A DNA stretch of 50,626 nucleotides from a virus: the IMG/VR virus record IMGVR_UViG_3300042938_001744, positions 1 through 50,626 of that record. One strand, written 5' to 3'. Positions within the stretch are counted from its first letter, which is position 1. Each line of letters opens with the position of its first letter. The position numbers were made by a program, and so were the translations under genes. The notes under the pieces were generated by a model. It was not told the origin of the DNA, ran no database searches, and saw nothing but the letters and a program-made list of their open reading frames with translations. Shown piece by piece: positions 29,005 through 37,052 of this stretch.

Positions 29005-29513
29005 TTCATAAACTTACCGCAATAGCACAAGCCGAGATCGGCGTCCTCGAAATTGGGGGTAATAACCGTGGCTCTAGGATCGTTGAATACCAACGCGCAA
29101 CATCATTAGTGCCTGATAATTGGCCCTGGTGCGCTGCGTTTGTGGATTGGTGCATTCAGCAGTGGATCAAAGACCCCGAAGCTGCAAATTGGCTTAAACT
29201 TCAAGTGCGTACCCCCGAGGAGTGGCGACCCAAAACCGCGCTGGCGTATGGTCTAACCACTTGGGCTAAAGCAAGGCCCGCGACGACGACGATTCTCACG
29301 GAGGCGGACACCGCGAGACTCGGGGATATTGTGACTTTTGATTTCAGCCACACGGGTATCGTTCTTGAAGATGACGGCAAGTATATCGTTACCGTTGAAG
29401 GCAACACAAATGGGAAAGGCGACAGAGATAGCGAGAGCGGAGACGGCGTGTGGAGAAAAATCCGCCGCAAAACCCTGGCAAAAAACTTTATCCGCATACA
29501 CCCTAGGGCCTAA
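29001..29513 (+). CDS. CHAP-domain endolysin
   Basis: 170 aa. Active-site Cys44 in WPWCAAFVDWC, His117 in FDFSHTGIVLED and the third polar residue in VEGNTN (Glu133/Asn135) define a CHAP amidase/endopeptidase. The N-terminus has GGNNRGSRIVEYQRA, typical for this phage subgroup. It degrades peptidoglycan at the end of infection. There is no signal peptide, so it depends on the holin for release. Its stop overlaps the HNH gene's ATG by one base. Confidence 0.88.
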   Translation: MIHKLTAIAQAEIGVLEIGGNNRGSRIVEYQRATSLVPDNWPWCAAFVDWCIQQWIKDPEAANWLKLQVRTPEEWRPKTALAYGLTTWAKARPATTTILTEADTARLGDIVTFDFSHTGIVLEDDGKYIVTVEGNTNGKGDRDSESGDGVWRKIRRKTLAKNFIRIHPRA

Positions 29514-29791
29514 TGCCACCTAAAGTATCCAACGCATACCGAGGGAAAGTTTTATCTTTTATTAAGAGATATAAGTTAAAAATGGGTTGCGCTCGCTGCA
29601 AAGAGAACGGGAATGCCGAAGCTTTAGATTTCCATCATATAAACCCCGAAACTAAAGTAAACCCCATAAATGTGTTAGTGAGAACCTCGGGGCTTCTAGC
29701 CGTCTTGGAGGAGGTCGAAAAGTGCATTGTCCTCTGCGCGAATTGTCACCGAAAAGAACATACGAGGAAGCCCCGTGTTAAAAAGCACTAA
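29513..29791 (+). CDS. HNH endonuclease
   Basis: 92 aa. A zinc-binding CARC (Cys26-Cys29) and CANC pair frame the nuclease motif LDFHHINPETK and the final CHRKEH, a canonical small HNH fold. It could be a homing-type nuclease or a packaging helper. It overlaps the endolysin stop (TAATG) and the start of the metallopeptidase-like gene. Confidence 0.85.
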   Translation: MPPKVSNAYRGKVLSFIKRYKLKMGCARCKENGNAEALDFHHINPETKVNPINVLVRTSGLLAVLEEVEKCIVLCANCHRKEHTRKPRVKKH

Positions 29792-30056
29792 GATACGAAT
29801 TCGAGGCAAATGGTGGCGGCTTGAAATCAAACAACTTGCTCCGGTTAAGCGCGAGGGGTCTTGGGTTCCCCTCTACGGTCTATGTAATTATGAAACTCGG
29901 GTGGTTACTTTGAACCCTCAGTTTGATATGGGCGCAACCCTTCTACATGAAATCACCCATGCCTGCCAACCAGACCTAGATGAGGTCACGGTAGAGGAAA
30001 TCGAAGATGCCCACATAAATGCTAAAAAAGCCCTCGAAAAACTAATTGCGAAATGA
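29775..30056 (+). CDS. Zincin-like metallopeptidase
   Basis: About 93 aa from the GTG at 29775; an ATG at 29727 would add 16 residues that overlap the conserved end of the HNH gene. Contains YGLCNYETRVVTLNPQFDMG ATLLHEITHACQPDLDE, with the HExxH zinc site, followed by an acidic helix (VEEIEDAHINAKKALEKL). This resembles small ImmA/IrrE- or SprT-like phage metallopeptidases. Substrate unknown; processing of a virion protein or a regulator is possible. Confidence 0.7.
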   Translation: MLKSTKIRIRGKWWRLEIKQLAPVKREGSWVPLYGLCNYETRVVTLNPQFDMGATLLHEITHACQPDLDEVTVEEIEDAHINAKKALEKLIAK

Positions 30057-30057
30057 A

Positions 30058-30065
30058 TAATAACC
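30058..30065 (+). promoter_or_regulatory. TAATAACC motif
   Basis: AATAATAACC just after the metallopeptidase stop and 16 bp before the ATG at 30082. Confidence 0.45.
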
Positions 30066-30081
30066 TTGTAACCTCACGGCG

Positions 30082-30738
30082 ATGCTTTTAATCCTTCCCT
30101 TTAACCAAAACCATAAACCCCTTTACGAGCATATCGTCGCTCTTGGCGGGGATGGGGGGCACGATTTGTTGCTTGTAGGGAGTAAATCCCATGCGCGTAT
30201 GATGGAGGACGCGGTCGATGAGTTCACAAAAGTCTTTGCCCATGTGGATGTTTTCGCAGTGGATGGAGAGCCCAGCAGAAACAGGCTTTTTTCCGAGACT
30301 GTGAAATGGCTTGATCTTGTGGCAAACGAGGCTCCTTTTTATTGGTTTGAAGATAGCGTCCCTGTCCGAGCCTCGTGGCTGGATGACATTTATATGGAGT
30401 ATCGAATCAAACAGACGCCGTACCTTGGGGCCGTGGAGGCGTCTATTGAGGTGGACCCCGCTACAGGGAAGAAGTTTGAGGAAAGCCCCCGTTTGATGGC
30501 GTCTAGCATTTATCCCGCAGACTTATATCAGCGGTCTACCCTCGTTCGGCAACTCTGCTTTCGAGGCGCACCCGCTTGGAATGTCCAGATGCGGTTTGAG
30601 ATTCGACGCGAAGCCACGGTGTCCGCGCACATTCAGATGATAGGTGGGGCGATACTGCCCGCAACTAGTGTAATAACTGGTGCCAACGACCCGACAATTT
30701 TACAACCAAAAAAGGAAAAAGACCATGCACGAAAGTAG
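30082..30738 (+). CDS. Glycosyltransferase-like protein
   Basis: 218 aa. A Rossmann-like N-terminus (LLILPFNQNHKPLYEHIVAL) and a central APFYWFEDSVPVRASWLDDI with an acidic pair where GT-A enzymes have DxD. Then YLGAVEASIE and LMASSIYPADLY, which correspond to the M.G..vYP block of this phage family. It may transfer sugars to virion proteins or DNA, but catalysis is unproven. It lies directly upstream of the portal gene, overlapping it by 14 bases. Confidence 0.55.
   Translation: MLLILPFNQNHKPLYEHIVALGGDGGHDLLLVGSKSHARMMEDAVDEFTKVFAHVDVFAVDGEPSRNRLFSETVKWLDLVANEAPFYWFEDSVPVRASWLDDIYMEYRIKQTPYLGAVEASIEVDPATGKKFEESPRLMASSIYPADLYQRSTLVRQLCFRGAPAWNVQMRFEIRREATVSAHIQMIGGAILPATSVITGANDPTILQPKKEKDHARK
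30669..30678 (+). promoter_or_regulatory. TGTAATAACT, motif variant before portal
   Basis: Nine of ten bases of the shared motif, within the 3' end of the glycosyltransferase-like gene and 46 bp before the portal ATG. Confidence 0.4.
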
Positions 30739-33049
30739 CTCTCTTGAAATAAAGGGGTTAGACCCTATAACGGGCGCAGCCCCTAAGTGCCGCGTCGATA
30801 ATGTGGACGCGGGCAGGGCGATTTACCTTGCAACAAAAAAAGCCGATGAAGGGAGCAGCCGCAATCGCGCCTTGATCGACAGTATGTTCAATGGCGCTCC
30901 TCCGTTCAATGCCAACGATCTGATTGAGATGGGGCAGGGCGACCGAACGAACCTCGATTTCGGCGATGCAGCAGCCCTCAAAGACCAAGCTCTTGCAGGC
31001 TACTACGACTTGACAAGCTCAGTTGATAAACTGGCTCGCGTTCAAACAAGCCACGGCGCACCCGAGCAGCAAGCCGAGTGGAATGAAATCATTTCCGAGG
31101 AGTTCCATCGCACGTTAAGGGAATGGAAGGAGTTTGAGTTTAACCACCAGCGACTCTGCGACTACTTTGTGAGCCACGGCGTCGGGGTGACTTTCTTTGA
31201 GGATGAAGTGGACTGGCGCTGGCGCGTTGCCGGGCTTTCGGAGTTCCGCATCCCTAGGGCGACTAGGGCTAGTGAGCATGAGATCGAAGTTGCAATGGCT
31301 GATCGCGAATACCGCGCCGACGAACTTTACGCATTCATCAAAGATGCTGAGATCGCTGCGGAACTTGGGTGGGATGTCAAAACCACAAGGTCGGCTATCC
31401 AACGTGCGTGCCAAGAAGACCAATCCATGAGTCTTGGAGACTGGGAAAAACTGGAGGTGGAGCTTAAAAACAACGACATTCTGTATGGTCACGCCAAGAG
31501 CAAAGTGGTGAAGGTCGTACACATGTGGGTGCGAGAATTTTCGGGCAAAGTCTCTCACTTAATGTTCCTCCAAGACCCTTTGAATAGTTTAACAAAAGAC
31601 GAGAAATTCCTATTTAAGCGGGAAAATCGTTTCGAGTCTCCAACGAATTGTTTTGTGACATTCTGTTACGGGGTAGGCAATGGGACTTACCACGGCATAC
31701 GCGGGCTTGGGTTTAAAATTTACCCCCACATTCAAGTCCTGAACCGCTTGCGATGCGGAATGGTGGACGGGGCTCTCTTGTCCTCTTCCCTCATTGTTCA
31801 GCCTAGCGACAGCTCCTCTAGGGCGATTGACGACCTGACTTTGACTTACTACGGGCCTTACGCGCTCTTTCCGCCAGGTCTCAAAATTGTTGAAAAAGCA
31901 GTACCGAATTTGCAACAAAACATCATCCCTGTCATATCCGACATGGCGATGCAGATGCAGAATAACGCAGGGGCTTACCAGACTCGCGCTGCCGCCCCTG
32001 ATGGACAGTCGCGAACTGCCTATGAAGTACGAAGCCAGTTGCAAAAAGAGGCAACCCTGTCTTCTGCCTCGATCAACCTTTTCTACCATCCGTGGAAACG
32101 CCTGTTGGCTGAAGTGTATCATAGATTATGCCGCGCCGACTATAGCGCCCTAGAGCCTGGCGGTCGTGAGGCGATTGACTTCCGCAAACGCTGCATTAAA
32201 CGCGGCGTCCCGCTGGAGGCTATTATCAAAGTCAAACAAGTCGATCCTGTCCGCGCTATTGGCTACGGAAGCCCTCAGATGCGAACTGCGGCGATAGACG
32301 AAACAATGAGCATATTTGGCTCGCTCGATGAACAAGGTCGCATCAATCTTTTGCGCGATCGCATTGCCTGTCGTTTTGGGCAGGAGGTCGTTGACCGCTA
32401 CTTGCCGCCTCCGAACACCAATCTTCGCCCCCCGTTGGATTACAAAATTGCGGTTTTGGAAAACGCGACCATGTCGAGCGGAAGCCCGATACCTGTCAGC
32501 CCAGGAGAAAATCATTTCATTCACGCGGGCACTCATTTGCAAGCCCTCGATCAACTCGATCAAGCCATTGCGTCTGGTCAGGCGAATCCGCAAAACGCGC
32601 TTATGGCGATGCAGAACTTCTTGCCACATACTCAAGAGCACGTTGCCGCTCTAGGGCAGGACTTGGTACGCAAAGACCAAGTTGCGCTAATGACTCAGCG
32701 CCTCCAACAACTCGGGGCAAGTTCCAAGCGGTTGCAGGACGAACTGCAAGCTCAGGCTGAGAATGAGCAGAAAGGTGCAGAGGCCGAAGCGCAGAGGCAG
32801 CAGACCGCTATGGAAGCTGATTACCGAGCGATGCAGGATAAGATCGCTAAGATGGAACAGCTAAGTCCAGAAGCCCAGCAAAAGCTTCTTGAGAAGAGGG
32901 CCGATATGCAGATGAAGATCGAAAAACACCAAATTGAAATGCAGATGAAAGCCGCCGCGTCGCAGCAAAAAATGATTCTTGATGACGCGGTGGCTGCATC
33001 GAAAGTTAGATCAACTTCTTCAGTTGCAAAAGTCCCGCCACAGGTGTAA
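30725..33049 (+). CDS. Portal protein
   Basis: 774 aa from ATG 30725, which has AAAAGGAAAAAG upstream. The core contains the T7-type connector pattern: DLIEMGQGDRTNLDFGDAAA, KDQALAGYYDL, long helices with REWKEFEFNHQRLCDYFVSH GVGVTFFEDE, and a C-terminal half with GQSRTAYEVRSQ. The last 130 residues are a Gln/Lys/Glu-rich coiled coil (QRLQQLGASSKRLQDELQAQ ...). The dodecameric portal is the DNA channel at the head vertex. It is longer than T7 gp8 because of the C-terminal coil. A TGTAATAACC motif follows its stop codon. Confidence 0.85.
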   Translation: MHESSSLEIKGLDPITGAAPKCRVDNVDAGRAIYLATKKADEGSSRNRALIDSMFNGAPPFNANDLIEMGQGDRTNLDFGDAAALKDQALAGYYDLTSSVDKLARVQTSHGAPEQQAEWNEIISEEFHRTLREWKEFEFNHQRLCDYFVSHGVGVTFFEDEVDWRWRVAGLSEFRIPRATRASEHEIEVAMADREYRADELYAFIKDAEIAAELGWDVKTTRSAIQRACQEDQSMSLGDWEKLEVELKNNDILYGHAKSKVVKVVHMWVREFSGKVSHLMFLQDPLNSLTKDEKFLFKRENRFESPTNCFVTFCYGVGNGTYHGIRGLGFKIYPHIQVLNRLRCGMVDGALLSSSLIVQPSDSSSRAIDDLTLTYYGPYALFPPGLKIVEKAVPNLQQNIIPVISDMAMQMQNNAGAYQTRAAAPDGQSRTAYEVRSQLQKEATLSSASINLFYHPWKRLLAEVYHRLCRADYSALEPGGREAIDFRKRCIKRGVPLEAIIKVKQVDPVRAIGYGSPQMRTAAIDETMSIFGSLDEQGRINLLRDRIACRFGQEVVDRYLPPPNTNLRPPLDYKIAVLENATMSSGSPIPVSPGENHFIHAGTHLQALDQLDQAIASGQANPQNALMAMQNFLPHTQEHVAALGQDLVRKDQVALMTQRLQQLGASSKRLQDELQAQAENEQKGAEAEAQRQQTAMEADYRAMQDKIAKMEQLSPEAQQKLLEKRADMQMKIEKHQIEMQMKAAASQQKMILDDAVAASKVRSTSSVAKVPPQV

Positions 33050-33054
33050 TAACC
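33045..33054 (+). promoter_or_regulatory. TGTAATAACC motif
   Basis: Exact TGTAATAACC overlapping the portal stop codon (TAA) and 11 bp before the HNH start. Confidence 0.5.
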
Positions 33055-33065
33055 ATCTAACCTCT

Positions 33066-33284
33066 ATGAGAGACTACAAACGCGAATACGAAACGTATCA
33101 TGCCAACCCCGAGCAGAAGAAGCGACGAGCGGGCCGCAATGCAGCTCGCCGCAAATTGACTGCGGAGGGGAGAGTAAAAAAAGGCGACGGGATGGATGTA
33201 GATCACCGCAACCATAATACGCTCGATAATAGCCCCGCCAATTTACGCGTACTGAGAGCTAAAGTAAATCGATCCCTGCAATGA
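33066..33284 (+). CDS. HNH-like structural-cluster endonuclease
   Basis: 72 aa, very basic. MRDYKREYETYHANPEQKKR RAGRNAARRK and KGDGMDVDHRNHNTLDNSPA NLRVL: the VDH...N...NLR block is an HNH-type active site without the Cys pairs. This small protein is common in head-gene clusters of podoviruses. A role in packaging or DNA nicking is inferred. ATGA overlap with the next gene. Confidence 0.75.
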   Translation: MRDYKREYETYHANPEQKKRRAGRNAARRKLTAEGRVKKGDGMDVDHRNHNTLDNSPANLRVLRAKVNRSLQ

Positions 33285-33502
33285 TGTTAAAAAACATTCT
33301 GACTGACGCTGCCAGATGGGCTAAGTCGGGTTTCGCAATAGCGAAGGCGGAGACAATTAAGGAACGGCTTGAAAAATGTAGTGGCTGTGAATTTTGGGAT
33401 AAGAAGTCTTACGGAGGCTCTGGGAAGTGCCTTGTATGCGGGTGCAGCACTAAAGCCAAACTCGCGTTAGCAACATCCAAATGCCCTAAACAAAAGTGGT
33501 AA
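33281..33502 (+). CDS. Zinc-ribbon protein of the head cluster
   Basis: 73 aa. CSGCEFWDKKSYGGSGKCLV CGCSTKAKLALA ... CPKQKW carries six Cys arranged as two zinc-binding pairs, the plan of a small DUF6171-like phage family. Function unknown. Its gene lies between the HNH and an unknown gene upstream of the scaffold. Confidence 0.7.
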   Translation: MMLKNILTDAARWAKSGFAIAKAETIKERLEKCSGCEFWDKKSYGGSGKCLVCGCSTKAKLALATSKCPKQKW

Positions 33503-33503
33503 A

Positions 33504-33788
33504 ATGACAATCGAACAATTCCGAGGCAATGAAGTGATGGTGACTTCTTTTGCATCTCTACTAAAAACAAACGAGTTCCAGGTCGCACTTGCTATTGTGC
33601 GAGAGCTAGGCATACCGCGAGAGACGGGGGCTCCTGCCGGAGCTACTTTTGCGGAGTGGAACAGCCATCAAAACACGAGGCGCGAGGGGTTCCACCTCGC
33701 TTTAGACTCGCTACTCGCCCTAGGGACGCCAACTCCCAAACGCCGAAATGACCGCGATCTCATGCCGTCGCTGTCTAAGGAAGATTAA
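33504..33788 (+). CDS. Hypothetical head-cluster protein
   Basis: 94 aa. Helical N-terminus (FASLLKTNEFQVALAIVREL) and a conserved-looking EWNSHQNTRREGFHLALDSL motif that I associate with small podovirus proteins next to the scaffold gene. No functional assignment. Confidence 0.6.
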   Translation: MTIEQFRGNEVMVTSFASLLKTNEFQVALAIVRELGIPRETGAPAGATFAEWNSHQNTRREGFHLALDSLLALGTPTPKRRNDRDLMPSLSKED

Positions 33789-33793
33789 CTTTT

Positions 33794-34996
33794 ATGTCAG
33801 ATACCAACGAAAACACACCCGCCAACGAAACATCCGCTGAAAACCTTCAAGGTAACGGAGGAATGATGAGCTTTGACGCTGCTTCGGGCATCGCTGAAGC
33901 ATTTGAAAAACTACAAATCGCTCCAGAACCGCCTGCGGCTGAGCCTGAGCCCAGCGCGCCTGAGCCTGAAAAGTCTTACGCAAACGACCCCGTCGAGCGG
34001 ACACGCGTTTTAGACGAGGCGAGCCGAAGGCTGCGTACCGCCGCTAAGTCAGATAAAGAGGCTTCCGTAGAGTCTGAGCCCGAAAGCTCCGAGGAGCTAC
34101 CTAAAGAAGCCGCCTCTTTGAAGAAGTGGGCGGTCAACATGAAGAAGGATTGGAAGGCTGAAAGAAGTCGCCGAGAAGAATTAGAGGCTAAAGTAGCGGA
34201 GTTAGAATCAGGACGTAGCGCGGACGCGCCCGAAGAAGTCCAGCGTTTGCGAGCGCAAAATGAAGAGTATGAGCGTGAGCTTCAAATCGCACGCGTAGAG
34301 GCTACGCAAGAGTTTAAAGACGCGGTGGTAGCTCCCATGCAACAAGTCAGGAACTCGATAGACTCGTTTGCGGCTAAGTACGAAATAGCGCCAAAGGAAA
34401 TCTATGAGGCTCTTTCAGATGATGACGCGAGTGCCCGCGCTGATAAACTCAGCGACTTAGCGGCAGGAATGAATGACCGCGATAAATACTCTCTCTACGA
34501 GCTTGAAAAGCAGTATTTAGCCGTCGAAGCCACCCGTGAAAAAGTAGTGAGCCACGCCAAGCTCGCGCTTCAAAAAATCCAAGAGCACCGCGAGGAGGAA
34601 GCAAAACTTCAGCATGGCGAGGCTAAAAAAAGATACAGCGCAGCGTTTAACCAAGTATGGGAGATCACTCAGCAAAATCTGCCTATGCTTCGACCTATCG
34701 AGGGGGACAATGAGTGGAACTCGCAGATCAATGGAATCGTGGAGTATGCAGCCAACCCTAATTTCGAGGGTTTAGACGACACAGAGCGAGCAAAAGTCGC
34801 CATCCGTTCGGCAGCAGCACCGCTTTTAGTGAATCAGTTTCTTCAGCTCTACGGAAAATACCAGGAGCTTGAAAAAGCGATGAGCAAATATCAAGCAGTC
34901 ACCCCTAGGGCGGGCGGCGGCACCTCCCCTAGCGCGGCCCCAAAAGAGGAGTTCGAGGGTTTCCTTGAGGCGATTAGCGCCAAATTAAATACTTGA
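33794..34996 (+). CDS. Scaffolding protein
   Basis: 400 aa, acidic. N-terminal 95 residues are low-complexity and rich in Pro/Glu (APEPPAAEPEPSAPEPEKSY). A long coiled coil covers about 120-180 (WKAERSRREELEAKVAELES). The C-terminal part is helical and ends in a short basic-containing helix (FEGFLEAISAKLNT), the usual capsid-binding end of scaffolds. Immediately upstream of the capsid gene, as normal. Confidence 0.8.
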   Translation: MSDTNENTPANETSAENLQGNGGMMSFDAASGIAEAFEKLQIAPEPPAAEPEPSAPEPEKSYANDPVERTRVLDEASRRLRTAAKSDKEASVESEPESSEELPKEAASLKKWAVNMKKDWKAERSRREELEAKVAELESGRSADAPEEVQRLRAQNEEYERELQIARVEATQEFKDAVVAPMQQVRNSIDSFAAKYEIAPKEIYEALSDDDASARADKLSDLAAGMNDRDKYSLYELEKQYLAVEATREKVVSHAKLALQKIQEHREEEAKLQHGEAKKRYSAAFNQVWEITQQNLPMLRPIEGDNEWNSQINGIVEYAANPNFEGLDDTERAKVAIRSAAAPLLVNQFLQLYGKYQELEKAMSKYQAVTPRAGGGTSPSAAPKEEFEGFLEAISAKLNT

Positions 34997-35170
34997 AAAT
35001 AGCACGTTGACGGTTACGCGGTTATTATGCTAATTTCTCTTCGACGCTGCTTGCAGGCGGTTAATCTGCATGTTGACGCTGGTTACGGCGGTAAAAGTAA
35101 CAAAACTTAGTATCGCGGTTTAATAACCACGCAACCCAACATTCAGATAACCAACTAACATAATAATAAT
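34997..35170 (+). promoter_or_regulatory. Capsid gene leader with paired motifs and direct repeat
   Basis: This 174-bp gap holds a minus-strand motif (GCGGTTATTATGC at 35028-35040) and a plus-strand motif (TTTAATAACC at 35119-35128), facing outward-in as a wide inverted pair. It also has a direct repeat around GTTGACGGTTACGCGG / GTTGACGCTGGTTACGGCGG. The last 40 bases are A-rich with AATAATAATATGG and no Shine-Dalgarno, consistent with strong expression by an unusual start. Confidence 0.5.
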
Positions 35171-36505
35171 ATGGCAGCATTACAAAACATTGAACAACTC
35201 TTCGTAGAGTGGGGCGGTCTTATCCGCAACAACGTCGCGAAGAACATCGTAACCTCAGACTTCTATCTCAAATATCTTCCAAAAGATAAATGGGTTGACG
35301 GTCAGGGCAACCAAATCAGCTACCCCATCTACGAGCGTTCGCTCTCTAGCGCAGCGATCAATACTCCAGGTGGCGTAACTTTTGAAAACTGGACCTCGTC
35401 CGGTGGAGATGGCGACAATGCCACCAAGAGCGGAACCTACACAGCGAGCCCCACAAACTCCAACGTCGTTGGCGCTAATGGCGGTCCTCTTTCCCGTAGT
35501 GGAACGCTTGGCGGCGGTAGCAACATCGTAGGTCAGAAGATTGATTCTTTCGGCGTAACGATTCGCACCATGTCGCTCAAAAAGGCGGCTCTGAATAGCC
35601 CTGACATCTGTCTGGACGATCTTCAGTTCGCATGGCAGGTCGAAGACCAAGTCAAGAACGTCGTTCGCGTCCTCTCTGAGAACACGAAGTATGTCTGGAC
35701 GAACACCTACCAAGACGAATACGTAGAAGCTTGTGGTCACAAATCTGTCGCTAAGGCAGGCTACGACCCCTTGACATCCTCCTTCGCGCTCACCCCAGCT
35801 ACGAGCAAGCTCACTTGGGGCATCCTCGAAGCGATCTACGAGCAACTCGGCTACCAAGGCGGCTCGATCAACCCGTTCAAACGCGTTGACGAGATGACCC
35901 CAATCTACGCTGCTGTTGGCGAACGCTACACGTTCTCCGACCTCAAGCGCCAAGACGCCAATGTTCGTGACGACTATCGTTACGCTTACATGGGCAGCGG
36001 CGACAGCAATCCAATGATGGCTGCTCCTGGTTTGAACACCATCACTCGCGGCTTCCAATTCTTCACCGTGGAGCTTCCTCCTCGCTACGAATTCGACGCT
36101 GTAGCTGGAGCTTGGGTGCGCGTATACCCTTACGAGCCAATCGCAACGAGCCGTGGAATGAAGTGGGAGATCAGTGCCCGCTACAAAGCCGCTCCTTACA
36201 CCGACACCGTCATCTACCATCAAGATGTGATGAAAGTTCTCACGCCTTCCGCTCGCACGAGCAAGGGTGGCGGAATGACCTACAACCCATCCTACTCATG
36301 GGCTGGTGAGTTCGTCTGGCGCAACATCCCCGACCGCGACTCCAACATCGATGGATCGACAGGCTTCTTCCGTGCGCTTTACGCCTACGGCACGAAGGTT
36401 GAGCGTCCCGACCTCGGATTCGCAGTCCGTCACTTGCGCTGCAACGACCGCGCTAATGACTTGACCGATTGCGCTGGCGACCACGTCTGCCCACCAGCAG
36501 TCTAA
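35171..36505 (+). CDS. Major capsid protein
   Basis: 444 aa. Assigned by position after the scaffold, size, own leader and downstream hairpin, and by its codon use: strongly C-ending codons (AAC, TAC, CTC, CGC) unlike neighbours, a sign of very high expression. The N-terminus (LFVEWGGLIRNNVAKNIVTS DFY) and later helices followed by beta segments fit an HK97-type fold, though I cannot prove it by eye. Forms the icosahedral shell. Confidence 0.8.
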   Translation: MAALQNIEQLFVEWGGLIRNNVAKNIVTSDFYLKYLPKDKWVDGQGNQISYPIYERSLSSAAINTPGGVTFENWTSSGGDGDNATKSGTYTASPTNSNVVGANGGPLSRSGTLGGGSNIVGQKIDSFGVTIRTMSLKKAALNSPDICLDDLQFAWQVEDQVKNVVRVLSENTKYVWTNTYQDEYVEACGHKSVAKAGYDPLTSSFALTPATSKLTWGILEAIYEQLGYQGGSINPFKRVDEMTPIYAAVGERYTFSDLKRQDANVRDDYRYAYMGSGDSNPMMAAPGLNTITRGFQFFTVELPPRYEFDAVAGAWVRVYPYEPIATSRGMKWEISARYKAAPYTDTVIYHQDVMKVLTPSARTSKGGGMTYNPSYSWAGEFVWRNIPDRDSNIDGSTGFFRALYAYGTKVERPDLGFAVRHLRCNDRANDLTDCAGDHVCPPAV

Positions 36506-36521
36506 GTCGTAGCTTCAACAT

Positions 36522-36549
36522 CCGCCTCCGGCCCTAGGGTCGGGGGCGG
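36522..36549 (+). terminator. GC-rich hairpin after the capsid gene
   Basis: CCGCCTCCG (36522-36530) pairs with CGGGGGCGG (36541-36549) over nine positions with one G-T pair; the 10-nt loop is built around CCCTAGGG. There is no T-run, so it may partly terminate or stabilise the abundant capsid mRNA. Confidence 0.55.
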
Positions 36550-36590
36550 CATTGAGGTTGTGATGAACACGCCTTTTGCAGTAAAAAATT

Positions 36591-36842
36591 ATGGCTTATC
36601 TTAAATTCCCAATGCCGGAAGGTTTCACGCCACCAGAAGGTGCCGAAAAAGGTACCTTCGAGGCACTAGCAACACTTGAGATGGAGGAGGGTGGAACTCT
36701 CTGCCTCGTAGCAATCGATGGAATCCCACTCGGGTCAGAAGAATCCGAAGAGCCCGCGCCCGAAGGAGACGAGTATGAAGAGGCTACGGCCCCTGATACA
36801 GGCGACTTTGAGAAGGCGATGGCAATGGGAATGTCACGTTAA
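36591..36842 (+). CDS. Small acidic virion-cluster protein
   Basis: 83 aa, highly acidic C-terminal half (GSEESEEPAPEGDEYEEATA). N-terminus KFPMPEGFTPPEGAEKGTFE resembles small podovirus proteins located after the capsid gene. Possibly a head decoration or assembly factor; function unknown. Confidence 0.65.
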   Translation: MAYLKFPMPEGFTPPEGAEKGTFEALATLEMEEGGTLCLVAIDGIPLGSEESEEPAPEGDEYEEATAPDTGDFEKAMAMGMSR

Positions 36843-36860
36843 ATTAGAAAAACTAAAAAT

Positions 36861-37049
36861 ATGTTTGAAGCAGCAGCAGCAGCACTAGCAACCAAACAAC
36901 TTCAAAAGGGCATCTCCCCTGGCGTACAAGCGAGTGGCCCTTTCAAAAAAATAATCTCGCAAGCTCAAGGGAGAAACATCCCCCGCGTTTCTCTCACAAA
37001 ACAAAAAGCGCAAAATGTACGCGCCGCAACAGTGGCAGCGACGATGTAA
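36861..37049 (+). CDS. Small basic virion-cluster protein
   Basis: 62 aa, Ala-rich N-terminus (FEAAAAALATKQLQKG) and basic rest. Starts after an A-rich leader and ends three bases before the next gene. Not recognised; a minor virion or head-completion component is possible. Confidence 0.6.
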   Translation: MFEAAAAALATKQLQKGISPGVQASGPFKKIISQAQGRNIPRVSLTKQKAQNVRAATVAATM

Positions 37050-37052
37050 AAC

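Noticed and set aside
29060-29067. TAATAACC inside the endolysin gene
   Set aside because: It encodes the conserved GGNNRG segment of the enzyme and has no gene start nearby.
35255-36223. A 322-codon frame on the minus strand opposite the capsid gene
   Set aside because: It is produced by the strong C-ending codon bias of the capsid gene. The protein has no coherent domain, and the capsid assignment is well supported by context.
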